From Treponema sp. UBA1798 (GTDB lineage: Bacteria > Spirochaetota > Spirochaetia > Treponematales > Treponemataceae): DNA of 22,840 nucleotides. A program made the translations under genes and the position numbers. Position 1 is the stretch's first letter, and every line of letters begins with the position of its first letter. The notes under the pieces are model-generated. The model searched no databases. It was not told the origin of the DNA and worked only from the letters and a program-made list of their open reading frames with translations. The stretch covers positions 533-23,372 of the forward strand of contig DCFS01000183.1 of assembly GCA_002319875.1 (NCBI GenBank), in the 5' to 3' direction. Below, in pieces: positions 1-6,678 of the stretch.

Positions 1-1764
1 TATGTGTTTCACCGCTCATGGGGTGTCGGGATTATCCGTAAAGTAGAAAACGATACACTGTCTATCAATTTTGGTAAAAAAGCCGGAATCCATGAAATGT
101 CACTCAAAATGGCTGTAAATGCACTGCTGCCTCTTGCGAACGATCATATCTGGGTTTTAAAAGCAACAAAATCACGCAGTGAACTTGCTAAAATGGTAAA
201 GGATGATAAAATCTGGGCACTAAAAACTATTATCAGAAGTTTCGGCAATAACTGTGATTTTAAACGGATAAAACTTGAACTGGTTCCTGCTATTCTGACA
301 ACCAGTGAATGGACGACATGGAATTCTGCGGCAAAAAAGCTTCTTGAATCCGATTCCACCTTCGGTGTTAATCCCAACGATATCAATATGTATATGGTCC
401 GGGAACATGAAATCAGCCAGGAAGAAAAGCTTTCAAACGAATTCAAAGCACAGAAACAGTTCTTTGCACGAATCGATATTCTGATGAAATTCGTAAATTC
501 TGATGAAACAGATAAAGGCAGTGAACTCTTTGCTGATATGTTCTCGTATTTTGCAGGCTTTCTCAAAACAGTTACAAAAGTAAATGAACAGATTCTCGCT
601 GCCTACCTCGTTGTGCAGCATATCGGAACACAGTTTCCCACTCTGGCGGTGCCGGTAAAATATACATTCAAGCAGATTTACGATGATATTGAAAATCCGC
701 GCGAAATGTACATGCTTCTTAAAGACACCAAAAATACAACGCTGCGCCGGGATTTTCTTACAGCAATAAAAATGCTGCCGGACTGGTCAGATCAGTATAT
801 TAATCTTTTTCCGACCGTGCTGGACAGAGATATTCTCAAATTGCTTATCAATGCAGGTTTTACCTCAAAAGTACAGCAGATGGCTGTCAACTGTTTTGAA
901 AATTACAGAGATTATCGTGATGCGGCTATATTCCTGTTCAGGGAATGCCAGAATGATGAATGGTTTAAGTCCGTAAGTATTCCTTATGAAAAGCAGATGA
1001 TTGCGCTTATCAACATTATAGAAATCACATTCCGCGAAATCAGTAATCATGTCAATACAACGGAAAACAAAAAAATCAACAGGGCTGCTTCCATACTTCT
1101 GTTTAAGGACGATACACTACTCAAATATATGCTTTCCAATGATGAAGATACGGTTACAAGACTGTATACGCTCGTCGATGATCTCAGTGATCTTGATCCG
1201 GCTATCAAGGCTAATATAAGAAACCGTATTCTCGAAGAATACCCTGATTTCAAGTTCCATACCACAGAGGAAAAATCGTCTGCACCGAGGGGAATGCTTG
1301 TTACCGCAAAAAAACTGGATGAAAAGAAAATTTTGGCGGATCAGATACAGAGTGTGGATATTCCTGCGAATGCAAAGGAAATCGGAGAAGCCCGGTCACA
1401 GGGAGATTTGAAGGAAAACGCTGAATATAAGGCCGCAAAGGAGCATCAGCATTATCTGACGGTGACTCTTACAAAACTGCAGGAAGAATTGAACCGTGCT
1501 GTTGTATTCGATCCGACTACTATTACAACAGCGATTATTTCTTTTGCGACGACTTCAACACTGCTTAATAATGATACCGGAAAGGATGAAAACTATACTA
1601 TTCTGGGCCCGTGGGAATCAGATCCTGATAAGGGAATCATTTCCTATATGTCTCCGTTCGGCAATGCTCTCATGGATCACAAAGTTGGAGAAAAACTTTC
1701 TTTTACGATAAATGATCATAAATACAATTATACGATAAAAGCAATAAAAGCAGCAAAAATCTGA
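1..1764 (+). CDS. greA: GreA-type transcript cleavage factor fused to a large N-terminal region (5' end cut by window)
   Basis: The reading frame is open from the first base, so the gene starts upstream and only its last ~587 codons are visible. The final ~150 residues are GreA-like. A coiled-coil region (about bases 1320-1500) carries the hallmark stretch GDLKENAEYKAAKE near 1400-1440. It is followed by an FKBP-like C-terminal domain (about 1550-1764) ending in DHKVGEKLSF and a basic tail. GreA binds the RNA polymerase secondary channel and stimulates cleavage of backtracked RNA. The first ~430 visible residues are charged, mostly helical-looking and not assignable to a family by eye. E. coli GreA is only about 158 aa, so this is a large fusion; I recall similar long GreA-domain proteins in treponemes. 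A strong terminator lies 20 bp after the stop. The C-terminal domain call is firm; the role of the N-terminal region is unknown. Confidence 0.85.
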   Translation, partial: YVFHRSWGVGIIRKVENDTLSINFGKKAGIHEMSLKMAVNALLPLANDHIWVLKATKSRSELAKMVKDDKIWALKTIIRSFGNNCDFKRIKLELVPAILTTSEWTTWNSAAKKLLESDSTFGVNPNDINMYMVREHEISQEEKLSNEFKAQKQFFARIDILMKFVNSDETDKGSELFADMFSYFAGFLKTVTKVNEQILAAYLVVQHIGTQFPTLAVPVKYTFKQIYDDIENPREMYMLLKDTKNTTLRRDFLTAIKMLPDWSDQYINLFPTVLDRDILKLLINAGFTSKVQQMAVNCFENYRDYRDAAIFLFRECQNDEWFKSVSIPYEKQMIALINIIEITFREISNHVNTTENKKINRAASILLFKDDTLLKYMLSNDEDTVTRLYTLVDDLSDLDPAIKANIRNRILEEYPDFKFHTTEEKSSAPRGMLVTAKKLDEKKILADQIQSVDIPANAKEIGEARSQGDLKENAEYKAAKEHQHYLTVTLTKLQEELNRAVVFDPTTITTAIISFATTSTLLNNDTGKDENYTILGPWESDPDKGIISYMSPFGNALMDHKVGEKLSFTINDHKYNYTIKAIKAAKI

Positions 1765-1784
1765 TAAGGCCTTACCGCAAGTTC

Positions 1785-1819
1785 AAAACGGTGCAGCGCA
1801 AGCTGGCACCGTTTTTTTT
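1785..1819 (+). terminator. Rho-independent terminator after the GreA-domain gene
   Basis: Stem AAAACGGTGC/GCACCGTTTT (1785-1794 with 1806-1815) is extended inward by AGC/GCT around a GCAA tetraloop with one bulged G, and runs into eight T. It lies between convergent genes. The run of A on its left side may also let it terminate the minus-strand xth transcript. Confidence 0.9.
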
Positions 1820-1834
1820 ATTAGTGAAGACAAA

Positions 1835-2602
1835 CTACTCAAGACAAATCCGTACAGGACAGTGATCACTTCCCTGTACTTCTTTTAATATTTCTGATGA
1901 TTTTACGTGCGGCAGAAAGGCATTATTTACACACTGATAATCAATACGCCAGCCTATATTCTTTTCTCTTGCATGGAAACGGTAACTCCACCACGTGTAC
2001 TGCCCCGGTTCCGGACAGAAGCAGCGGAACGTATCGGTATATCCGGTTGTGGTAAACATATCCATCCATGCCCGTTCTTCGGGCAGATAGCCGGCATTAC
2101 CTTCGTTCGATTTTGGATTTGCAAGGTCGACAGGTCTATGTGCAATGTTATAATCACCACAAAGTACAATATTTTTCCCATTTTTAACCGCTTCATTGCA
2201 AAAAGCAAACATTGCTGCACAGAAATCAAGTTTATACGGCAGACGTATCCCGGCATCCTGACTGTTTGGAAAATAGGCACTTATAACAATCACATCATCA
2301 TAATATGCTGCAAGGACACGTCCCTCATCGTCAAAAGCAGGAATTCCCAGCAAAGTCACCTTGTCAGGCTGCTTGAGCGAATAAAGCGCTGTACCTGAAT
2401 AACCGGGACGTTTTGCCGATGACCAGAATGAATGATAACGAACCGTTCCTTCCGGATTTATCAGGGAATCCGATAATTGAGAAGGTGCTGCTTTTGTCTC
2501 CTGTATGCAGATAACATCAGCTCCACTGGAAAGCAGCCAGGGAACAAAACTTTTCTTTTCTACGGCACGGATACCATTAACATTCCAGGAAATTATATTC
2601 AT
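1835..2602 (-). CDS. xth: Exodeoxyribonuclease III (AP endonuclease)
   Basis: A 255-aa endonuclease/exonuclease/phosphatase-fold protein of the ExoIII/ExoA family, which incises abasic sites and trims 3' ends in base excision repair. The N-terminus MNIISWNVNGIRA is the family signature and fixes the start. The metal-binding glutamate is in CIQETK, the catalytic Asp/Asn pair in GDYNIAHRPVDLANP, the substrate-loop segment is GQYTWWSYRFHAREKNIGWRIDY, and the terminal GSDHCPV holds the catalytic Asp-His. Length is normal for the ExoA branch. It lies 43 bp downstream of yjjB on the same strand, but has a good promoter of its own whose -10 box ends 6 nt before the ATG. No Shine-Dalgarno sequence is visible, so it may be translated from a leaderless mRNA. 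Confidence 0.95.
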   Translation of the reverse strand: MNIISWNVNGIRAVEKKSFVPWLLSSGADVICIQETKAAPSQLSDSLINPEGTVRYHSFWSSAKRPGYSGTALYSLKQPDKVTLLGIPAFDDEGRVLAAYYDDVIVISAYFPNSQDAGIRLPYKLDFCAAMFAFCNEAVKNGKNIVLCGDYNIAHRPVDLANPKSNEGNAGYLPEERAWMDMFTTTGYTDTFRCFCPEPGQYTWWSYRFHAREKNIGWRIDYQCVNNAFLPHVKSSEILKEVQGSDHCPVRICLE

Positions 2603-2608
2603 ACAAAT

Positions 2609-2636
2609 ATTGTACCGGGAATGAAAATTTAGTCAA
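2609..2636 (-). promoter_or_regulatory. Sigma70-type promoter for xth, predicted leaderless
   Basis: On the minus strand, TTGACT (2636-2631), a 16-nt spacer and TACAAT (2614-2609). Only 6 nt separate the -10 box from the xth ATG, so transcription would start at or next to the A of the start codon. Confidence 0.7.
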
Positions 2637-2645
2637 CCGATTACT

Positions 2646-3164
2646 TTATTCATCACTAAAAGGGTCCGCAAATGGAACTGCACGTTCGGCACGCTGAAGG
2701 CGCCGCTGATGGTGTTTTTTTATAACGTGCACAGCGATCCGGGCAAGCGAAGAAGCAACAGCTATACCAAGCGCTATCGAACCTGCGGCGGTCAGGGTCT
2801 GATAACCGGCAGACGCAGCTCTATCAAGATTAGCCTGAACAGCTTCATGCATCATAGTATAAATACCACCTCCCGGAACAAGCGGCAATATTCCCGGAAC
2901 AAGAAATACAGTGGCAGGCCGCCTGCGTACCAGTGCACAAATTTCAGAACAAACTGCTACAGCAAATGCACCGGAAAGATTAGCCCATGCTCCTGATTCT
3001 GTTTCTGCCTTAATCCCAACATACAGCATCCACCCTAAAGCTCCGAACAGAGCTCCCCACCAGACATCTGACTTATTGGTATTGAAAATAAACGCAAAAC
3101 AGGCGGCAGCGCCAAAGCTCCATATTCCGGCAAACAGGATATCATGAATGGTTAAAGACGTCAT
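2646..3164 (-). CDS. yjjB: YjjB/ThrE C-terminal-type membrane exporter subunit
   Basis: A 172-aa hydrophobic protein with about four or five membrane segments, matching the small half of the ThrE family (ThrE_2/YjjB type). The conserved PGILPLVPGGGIYTMM motif lies in the centre. The protein ends in a basic, hydrophilic tail (HVIKKHHQRRLQRAERA). In E. coli YjjP and YjjB act together in the inner membrane and have been linked to succinate export; full-length ThrE proteins export threonine and serine. Here the start ATG overlaps the yjjP stop by 4 bp, so the two halves are translationally coupled and very probably form one transporter. The substrate cannot be read from the sequence. Confidence 0.85.
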   Translation of the reverse strand: MTSLTIHDILFAGIWSFGAAACFAFIFNTNKSDVWWGALFGALGWMLYVGIKAETESGAWANLSGAFAVAVCSEICALVRRRPATVFLVPGILPLVPGGGIYTMMHEAVQANLDRAASAGYQTLTAAGSIALGIAVASSLARIAVHVIKKHHQRRLQRAERAVPFADPFSDE

Positions 3165-3931
3165 AAAATTCCTGTCATAAGAAGGCCGGAAACAGCCCCC
3201 ACAGAAAGACCACCGGCGATCATCACTGCTTCGACAAGCCTTGCTGACCCTGCCATAAGGTCACCTGCCATAAGATCACGTATTGCATTGACAAGAGCCA
3301 GCCCCGGTACAACCTGCATCAAGGTCCCTATCATAACAATATCTTTATGTATGAAAAACGGCAACAGGACGGAAGATTCTGCCAGGATTGAGACAAGCGA
3401 ACCAGACAGAAGAGAAACGATAAAACTGTTCAGCGGTGTCCGTTCCAAAAACATAACCATGATACGGAGAAAAAAACCGTAACAAAACGCATAGAGTCCA
3501 TCTGTAAAAGATCCGCCGAACATAAAAGTAAAAAACATGGAACTGAAGGCTGCGGCAAAAATAATAAACCACGAAGGATAAACGGGAGCATTTTCAATTT
3601 TGAACAGTTCCTCACGGAGATGTTTAGGATCTTCTGTCCGGCCGCTCCATTCCAGTTTCCGGGAAAGATCATTCACTAGCGCAAGTTTTCTCAGATTGTT
3701 CACCCGGCTGTAAATACGTTTCATATTCATAAAATGCCGGCCACTGTCATTCACCCAGGAAAAAATGACAACCGTCGGTGTTACGAACGAATGGACGTCT
3801 CTGGCACCAAGCGATTCAGCTACACGCACTACCGTTTCTTCCGAGCGATAAGTCTCTCCTCCGCTTTCAAGAACAAGTGCCCCCGCCTCTACGGCGATAT
3901 CCTGGATATCATCATCCAATATACGACTCAT
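3161..3931 (-). CDS. yjjP: YjjP/ThrE N-terminal-type exporter subunit
   Basis: A 256-aa protein of the ThrE/DUF1212 family. A soluble N-terminal part carries the family pattern ESGGETYRSEETVVRVAESLG, then VHSFVTPTVVIFSW; about five membrane segments follow (roughly residues 120-255). It partners YjjB, encoded immediately downstream with a 4-bp overlap. The start at 3931 fits the family, whose members begin only a few residues before the GGETYR-type motif. No Shine-Dalgarno is present, and an extended -10 promoter ends 7 nt before the ATG. The ilvE gene lies 171 bp upstream on the same strand. Amino acid or dicarboxylate export is the likely role; the substrate is undetermined. Confidence 0.87.
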   Translation of the reverse strand: MSRILDDDIQDIAVEAGALVLESGGETYRSEETVVRVAESLGARDVHSFVTPTVVIFSWVNDSGRHFMNMKRIYSRVNNLRKLALVNDLSRKLEWSGRTEDPKHLREELFKIENAPVYPSWFIIFAAAFSSMFFTFMFGGSFTDGLYAFCYGFFLRIMVMFLERTPLNSFIVSLLSGSLVSILAESSVLLPFFIHKDIVMIGTLMQVVPGLALVNAIRDLMAGDLMAGSARLVEAVMIAGGLSVGAVSGLLMTGIL

Positions 3932-3938
3932 ATATAGA

Positions 3939-3947
3939 ATTATAACA
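3939..3947 (-). promoter_or_regulatory. Extended -10 promoter for yjjP-yjjB, predicted leaderless
   Basis: Reading the minus strand, TGTTATAAT (3947-3939) is a TGn extended -10 with a consensus TATAAT. A weak -35 (TTTTCA, 3967-3962) lies 17 nt upstream. Seven nt separate TATAAT from the ATG, leaving no room for a ribosome binding site. Confidence 0.65.
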
Positions 3948-4102
3948 GAAGTATACGACTGTGAAAATGACTATAACATATCAGGCAGAGCAGTTATCAG
4001 GAACCTGCTGATTAAATCCCGGCGACTTAACCTGCAGGACCTTGTATGATTATGTATAATGTTTATCAAAGGAGGCCGAACTTTTCTGAACGACTGTATT
4101 AT

Positions 4103-5128
4103 CTATCGTATTTCATAAATCCAGCCGGCAGGAGCCTTAATCCGTCCCATCTGGATCCCCGTAAGAGTATCATAAAGTTTCTGGAGAACAGGTCCCATTT
4201 TTACTGCACATCCGGGAAATACAATTTCCTTCCCGTGATCGATAACTTTGCCAATTGGTGAAATAACAGCAGCTGTTCCGCATAATCCGCATTCTTCAAA
4301 GGAAGAAAGTTCCTTTTTATTAATTTTACGTTCTTCAACAGTTATATGAAGATAATCCTTTGCAACAGTAACCAGAGAACGACGTGTAATCGATGGCAGA
4401 ATACTTTCAGATTTCGGAGTAACCAGCTTACCATCTTTTGTAACGAATAAAATATTGGCACCGCCGGTTTCTTCTATATATGTATGCGTAGCAGGATCAA
4501 GATACATGTTCTCAGCAAATCCATTTTTATGGGCATCTATAATATTATGCAGGCTCATCGCATAATTGAGGCCGGCCTTGATATCTCCTGTTCCATGCGG
4601 CGCGGCGCGGTCAAGATCGGAAATACGTACGGTAATAGGTTTCACACCGCCTTTAAAATACGGCCCGACAGGAGTAACAAGAATACGGAACTGATATTCA
4701 TCAGCCGGCTTTACACCAATAACAGCATTGCTGCCGAACATATACGGGCGTATATAGAGTGTAGCACCACTGCCATAAGGCGGAACCCATGATTCATTCG
4801 CCTTTACGACTTTAAGAACAGCCTCAACGAATTTTTCCTTCGGGAAAACCGGCATTTCAAGGCGGCTGCAGGATCGCTCCATACGTTCAGCATTCAGATC
4901 AGGACGAAACGTTACCGTTCTTCCGTCTTCAGTTGTATAAGCCTTTAATCCCTCAAAACAGCTCTGAGAATACTGCAGGACACCGGCGCATTCGTTGATT
5001 ACAACATTTGCATCTTCTGTCAGGACACCTTCATCCCATTTACCGCCTTTAAAATTAGCCACAAACCGTCTGTCTGTTTTCTGATACCCAAAATCAAGGG
5101 AAGCCCAATCAATGTTTTTCTTTTCCAT
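4103..5128 (-). CDS. ilvE: Branched-chain amino acid aminotransferase
   Basis: A 341-aa fold-type IV, PLP-dependent aminotransferase of the longer (eukaryote-like) BCAT class. It interconverts Leu, Ile and Val with their 2-oxo acids using glutamate/2-oxoglutarate. The PLP lysine is K184 in GDIKAGLNYAMS. The family signature follows in YIEETGGANILFV, then KSESILPSITRRS; the N-terminal SQSCFEGLKAY and RPDLNAERM segments match BCATs. The ATG at 5128 has a clear Shine-Dalgarno (TAGGAGAT) and a ~65-nt leader from a strong promoter. That promoter contains a perfect palindrome, suggesting repressor control. No leader peptide or riboswitch was recognised. Confidence 0.95.
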   Translation of the reverse strand: MEKKNIDWASLDFGYQKTDRRFVANFKGGKWDEGVLTEDANVVINECAGVLQYSQSCFEGLKAYTTEDGRTVTFRPDLNAERMERSCSRLEMPVFPKEKFVEAVLKVVKANESWVPPYGSGATLYIRPYMFGSNAVIGVKPADEYQFRILVTPVGPYFKGGVKPITVRISDLDRAAPHGTGDIKAGLNYAMSLHNIIDAHKNGFAENMYLDPATHTYIEETGGANILFVTKDGKLVTPKSESILPSITRRSLVTVAKDYLHITVEERKINKKELSSFEECGLCGTAAVISPIGKVIDHGKEIVFPGCAVKMGPVLQKLYDTLTGIQMGRIKAPAGWIYEIR

Positions 5129-5196
5129 ATTTCTATATCTCCTAGATCAGAATGTACAAACCATCATATCCTATAAATTTAATGAAAACTGTAACA

Positions 5197-5225
5197 ACTT
5201 TAGCAGTGCTAAAATATTTTGTCAA
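5197..5225 (-). promoter_or_regulatory. ilvE promoter
   Basis: On the minus strand, a perfect TTGACA (5225-5220), a 17-nt spacer, then TAAAGT (5202-5197). The start would be near 5190, giving a leader of about 60 nt that contains the TAGGAGAT ribosome binding site of ilvE. Confidence 0.75.
5199..5213. promoter_or_regulatory. Perfect 15-bp palindrome overlapping the ilvE -10 (candidate operator)
   Basis: TTTAGCAGTGCTAAA consists of two perfect 7-bp arms around one central base. It covers most of the ilvE -10 box and half the spacer, so a bound protein would block RNA polymerase. The cognate regulator is not identifiable in this window. Confidence 0.6.
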
Positions 5226-5237
5226 TATACATAAAAA

Positions 5238-5282
5238 AGAAACGCTTTCAAAAGTCAGATAAATTTTAAAAACGCTGTTTTA
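5238..5282. repeat. Two AACGCT boxes exactly 30 bp apart
   Basis: AACGCT occurs at 5241-5246 and 5271-5276. Each copy sits inside a small dyad: GAAA-CGC-TTTC for the first and AAAAC-GCT-GTTTT for the second. The 30-bp phase is close to three helical turns. The boxes lie just upstream of the ilvE promoter and about 300 bp upstream of the ytfQ -10. They resemble LacI/CcpA-type half sites, but the left half of the consensus is missing. Confidence 0.4.
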
Positions 5283-5418
5283 ATAATATCCACTGCGAAT
5301 ATATACAAATCCCTTTTCAAAATGATCCGGGCAAAATAAGGAAACAATACATAAAGTATATCATCTGCATAATTTTCATTCAATAATCTGTGAACCGATC
5401 AATGTTTTTTCCTGAATC

Positions 5419-5433
5419 AGCAGCTCCGCTGCT
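5419..5433. repeat. Short GC-rich inverted repeat
   Basis: AGCAGC-TCC-GCTGCT is a 6-bp perfect dyad in an AT-rich background. Flanking TC/GA bases extend it with one bulge. No T tract follows on either strand, so it is not an intrinsic terminator; a protein-binding site is possible. Confidence 0.35.
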
Positions 5434-5523
5434 TGAACGAGTAAATTGACCTGAAAAAGAAACATTAAAAAAACGAACATAACAGAATAAGAAATCATAC
5501 CTTTCCCATAATAAAGCAAAATT

Positions 5524-5570
5524 ACGGATAAAAACTTGTAAAAAAGACGATAAAATTCTTCATGTACAAT
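5524..5570 (+). promoter_or_regulatory. Probable ytfQ promoter with direct-repeat activator site
   Basis: A -10-like TACAAT lies at 5565-5570, with no convincing -35 at 16-18 nt. In that position are two GATAAAA repeats (5527-5533 and 5549-5555), 22 bp apart and each preceded by CG-rich bases (ACG-G, GACG). A missing -35 plus tandem sites on one helix face is what AraC-type activators often use. The leader to the ATG would be ~45 nt and ends in AAAGGAGGAG (5608-5617). Confidence 0.45.
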
Positions 5571-5621
5571 ACATATATTCGGGATTATTCTTACTCCAGT
5601 CTCACATAAAGGAGGAGATAT

Positions 5622-6584
5622 ATGAAAAAGGTCTTATCTTTGACACTTGCTTCGGTGATTGCAGGCAGTATGATGTTTGCAGCACCGGCTAAAAAAATTA
5701 TTACCGTCGGTTATGCACAGGTTGGAGCAGAATCTGACTGGCGTACCGCCAACACAGAATCATTCAAAAGTACATTTACCGAAGCCAACGGCTATAAATT
5801 GATTTTCGATGATGCACAACAAAAACAGGAAAACCAGATCAAGGCAATCCGTAACTTTATCCAGCAGGATGTTGACTACATTGTTGTAGCACCTGTCGTC
5901 GAAACAGGTTGGGAAACAGTGCTGGGCGAAGCAAAAAAAGCTGGTATCCCCGTTATACTTTCTGACCGCCAGATGAAACTGTCCGATGACAGCCTTTACA
6001 CCTGCTGGGTCGGAGGGAACTTTCTCAAGGAAGGGCAGGATTCTGTTATATGGCTTAACAATTATGTAAATAAACTCGGCCGCGCGAAGGATGATCTGAA
6101 TATCGTTCTTCTGCAGGGGACGATAGGTTCTTCCGCACAGGTCGGCCGTACAGAAGGTATTACCAAAGGGCTCGCAAAAAATCCGAAATACCATCTGCTT
6201 GCCAAACAGACAGGAGAATTTACACAGGCAAAAGGTCAGGAAGTCATGGAATCATTCCTGAAGGCATATCCGAAAATCGATGTTGTATTCTGTGAAAATG
6301 ATAATATGGCATTCGGTGCTATAGATGCTATTAAAGCAGCAGGAAAGAAACCCGGAAAAGATATTATAATTATTTCCTTCGATGCTGTACACGAAGCATT
6401 CAACAGGATGATCGCCGGAGAATTGAACTGCGCATGCGAATGCAACCCGCTTCATGGTCCACGGGTAGACCAGATTATTAAGCAGCTGCAGAAAGGTCAA
6501 AAAGTACAGAAGATCCAGTACGTTACGGAAGGTGTATTCGATCAGACAAATGCTGCAAAAGAATTACCAAACCGCAAATACTAG
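5622..6584 (+). CDS. ytfQ: Galactofuranose-type periplasmic binding protein of an ABC importer
   Basis: A 320-aa type I periplasmic binding protein. The N-terminal signal peptide has a KK start, a hydrophobic core and a probable signal peptidase I site after the small residues around 20-23 (MFAAPA). There is no lipobox cysteine, so it should be soluble in the periplasm. Diagnostic YtfQ segments are GYAQVGAESDWRTANTES, QQKQENQIKAIRNF, VAPVVETGWETVLGEAKKAG, LQGTIGSSAQVGR and SFDAVHEAF. E. coli YtfQ binds galactofuranose, so hexofuranose uptake is the likely role; other sugars cannot be excluded. The ATG follows a near-perfect Shine-Dalgarno. It heads the ytfQ-ytfR-ytfT-yjfF operon and has a paralogue at 13523-14524. 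Confidence 0.92.
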   Translation: MKKVLSLTLASVIAGSMMFAAPAKKIITVGYAQVGAESDWRTANTESFKSTFTEANGYKLIFDDAQQKQENQIKAIRNFIQQDVDYIVVAPVVETGWETVLGEAKKAGIPVILSDRQMKLSDDSLYTCWVGGNFLKEGQDSVIWLNNYVNKLGRAKDDLNIVLLQGTIGSSAQVGRTEGITKGLAKNPKYHLLAKQTGEFTQAKGQEVMESFLKAYPKIDVVFCENDNMAFGAIDAIKAAGKKPGKDIIIISFDAVHEAFNRMIAGELNCACECNPLHGPRVDQIIKQLQKGQKVQKIQYVTEGVFDQTNAAKELPNRKY

Positions 6585-6613
6585 TCCTTTTTTCGGAATC
6601 TGATTAACACGGG

Positions 6614-6658
6614 AAGAGCCGGAGCGGGGCAATATTACGACCGTTCCGGCTCTTTTGC
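6614..6658 (+). terminator. Intercistronic hairpin between ytfQ and ytfR (attenuator or mRNA stabiliser)
   Basis: A 14-bp stem (6614-6627 with 6641-6654; core AGAGCCGGA, one G·U pair) encloses a 13-nt loop and is followed by only four T, then GCAT. The weak T tract suggests partial termination or 3'-end protection. Either would raise binding-protein mRNA over the downstream transporter genes. Confidence 0.7.
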
Positions 6659-6678
6659 ATTAAAAAAAGAGGTATTTA

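Larger units (their letters stand above)
5129..5621. other. 493-bp divergent regulatory region between ilvE and ytfQ
   Basis: An AT-rich region with no credible gene. It holds the ilvE promoter and operator-like palindrome (5197-5225), a pair of AACGCT boxes 30 bp apart (5241-5276), a short inverted repeat (5419-5433), and the ytfQ direct repeats, -10 box and ribosome binding site (5524-5617). The stretch 5283-5415 shows nothing I can name. Confidence 0.7.

Noticed and set aside
1907..2398. 163-codon open frame on the + strand
   Set aside because: It is antisense to xth, whose motifs are complete; composition and lack of a start signal mark it as spurious.
4055..4077. TATAAT followed by AAAGGAGG on the + strand, antisense to the end of ilvE
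   Set aside because: No start codon lies at a workable distance after the Shine-Dalgarno-like site, and the only nearby open frame runs antisense through ilvE. I do not support a gene here.
5183..5217. CIRCE heat-shock element near ilvE
   Set aside because: Only a half-site-like GTGCTAA is present; the second half and 9-nt spacing are missing.
5239..5252. CcpA/LacI-type catabolite site at GAAACGCTTTC
   Set aside because: Only the right half agrees with the cre consensus, and a CcpA system is not expected in spirochaetes. It is kept only as an unnamed repeat.
5406..5453. 15-codon open frame (ATG TTT TTT CCT ...) as a leader peptide for ytfQ
   Set aside because: No ribosome binding site, no codon bias of an attenuator, and it lies upstream of the likely ytfQ promoter.
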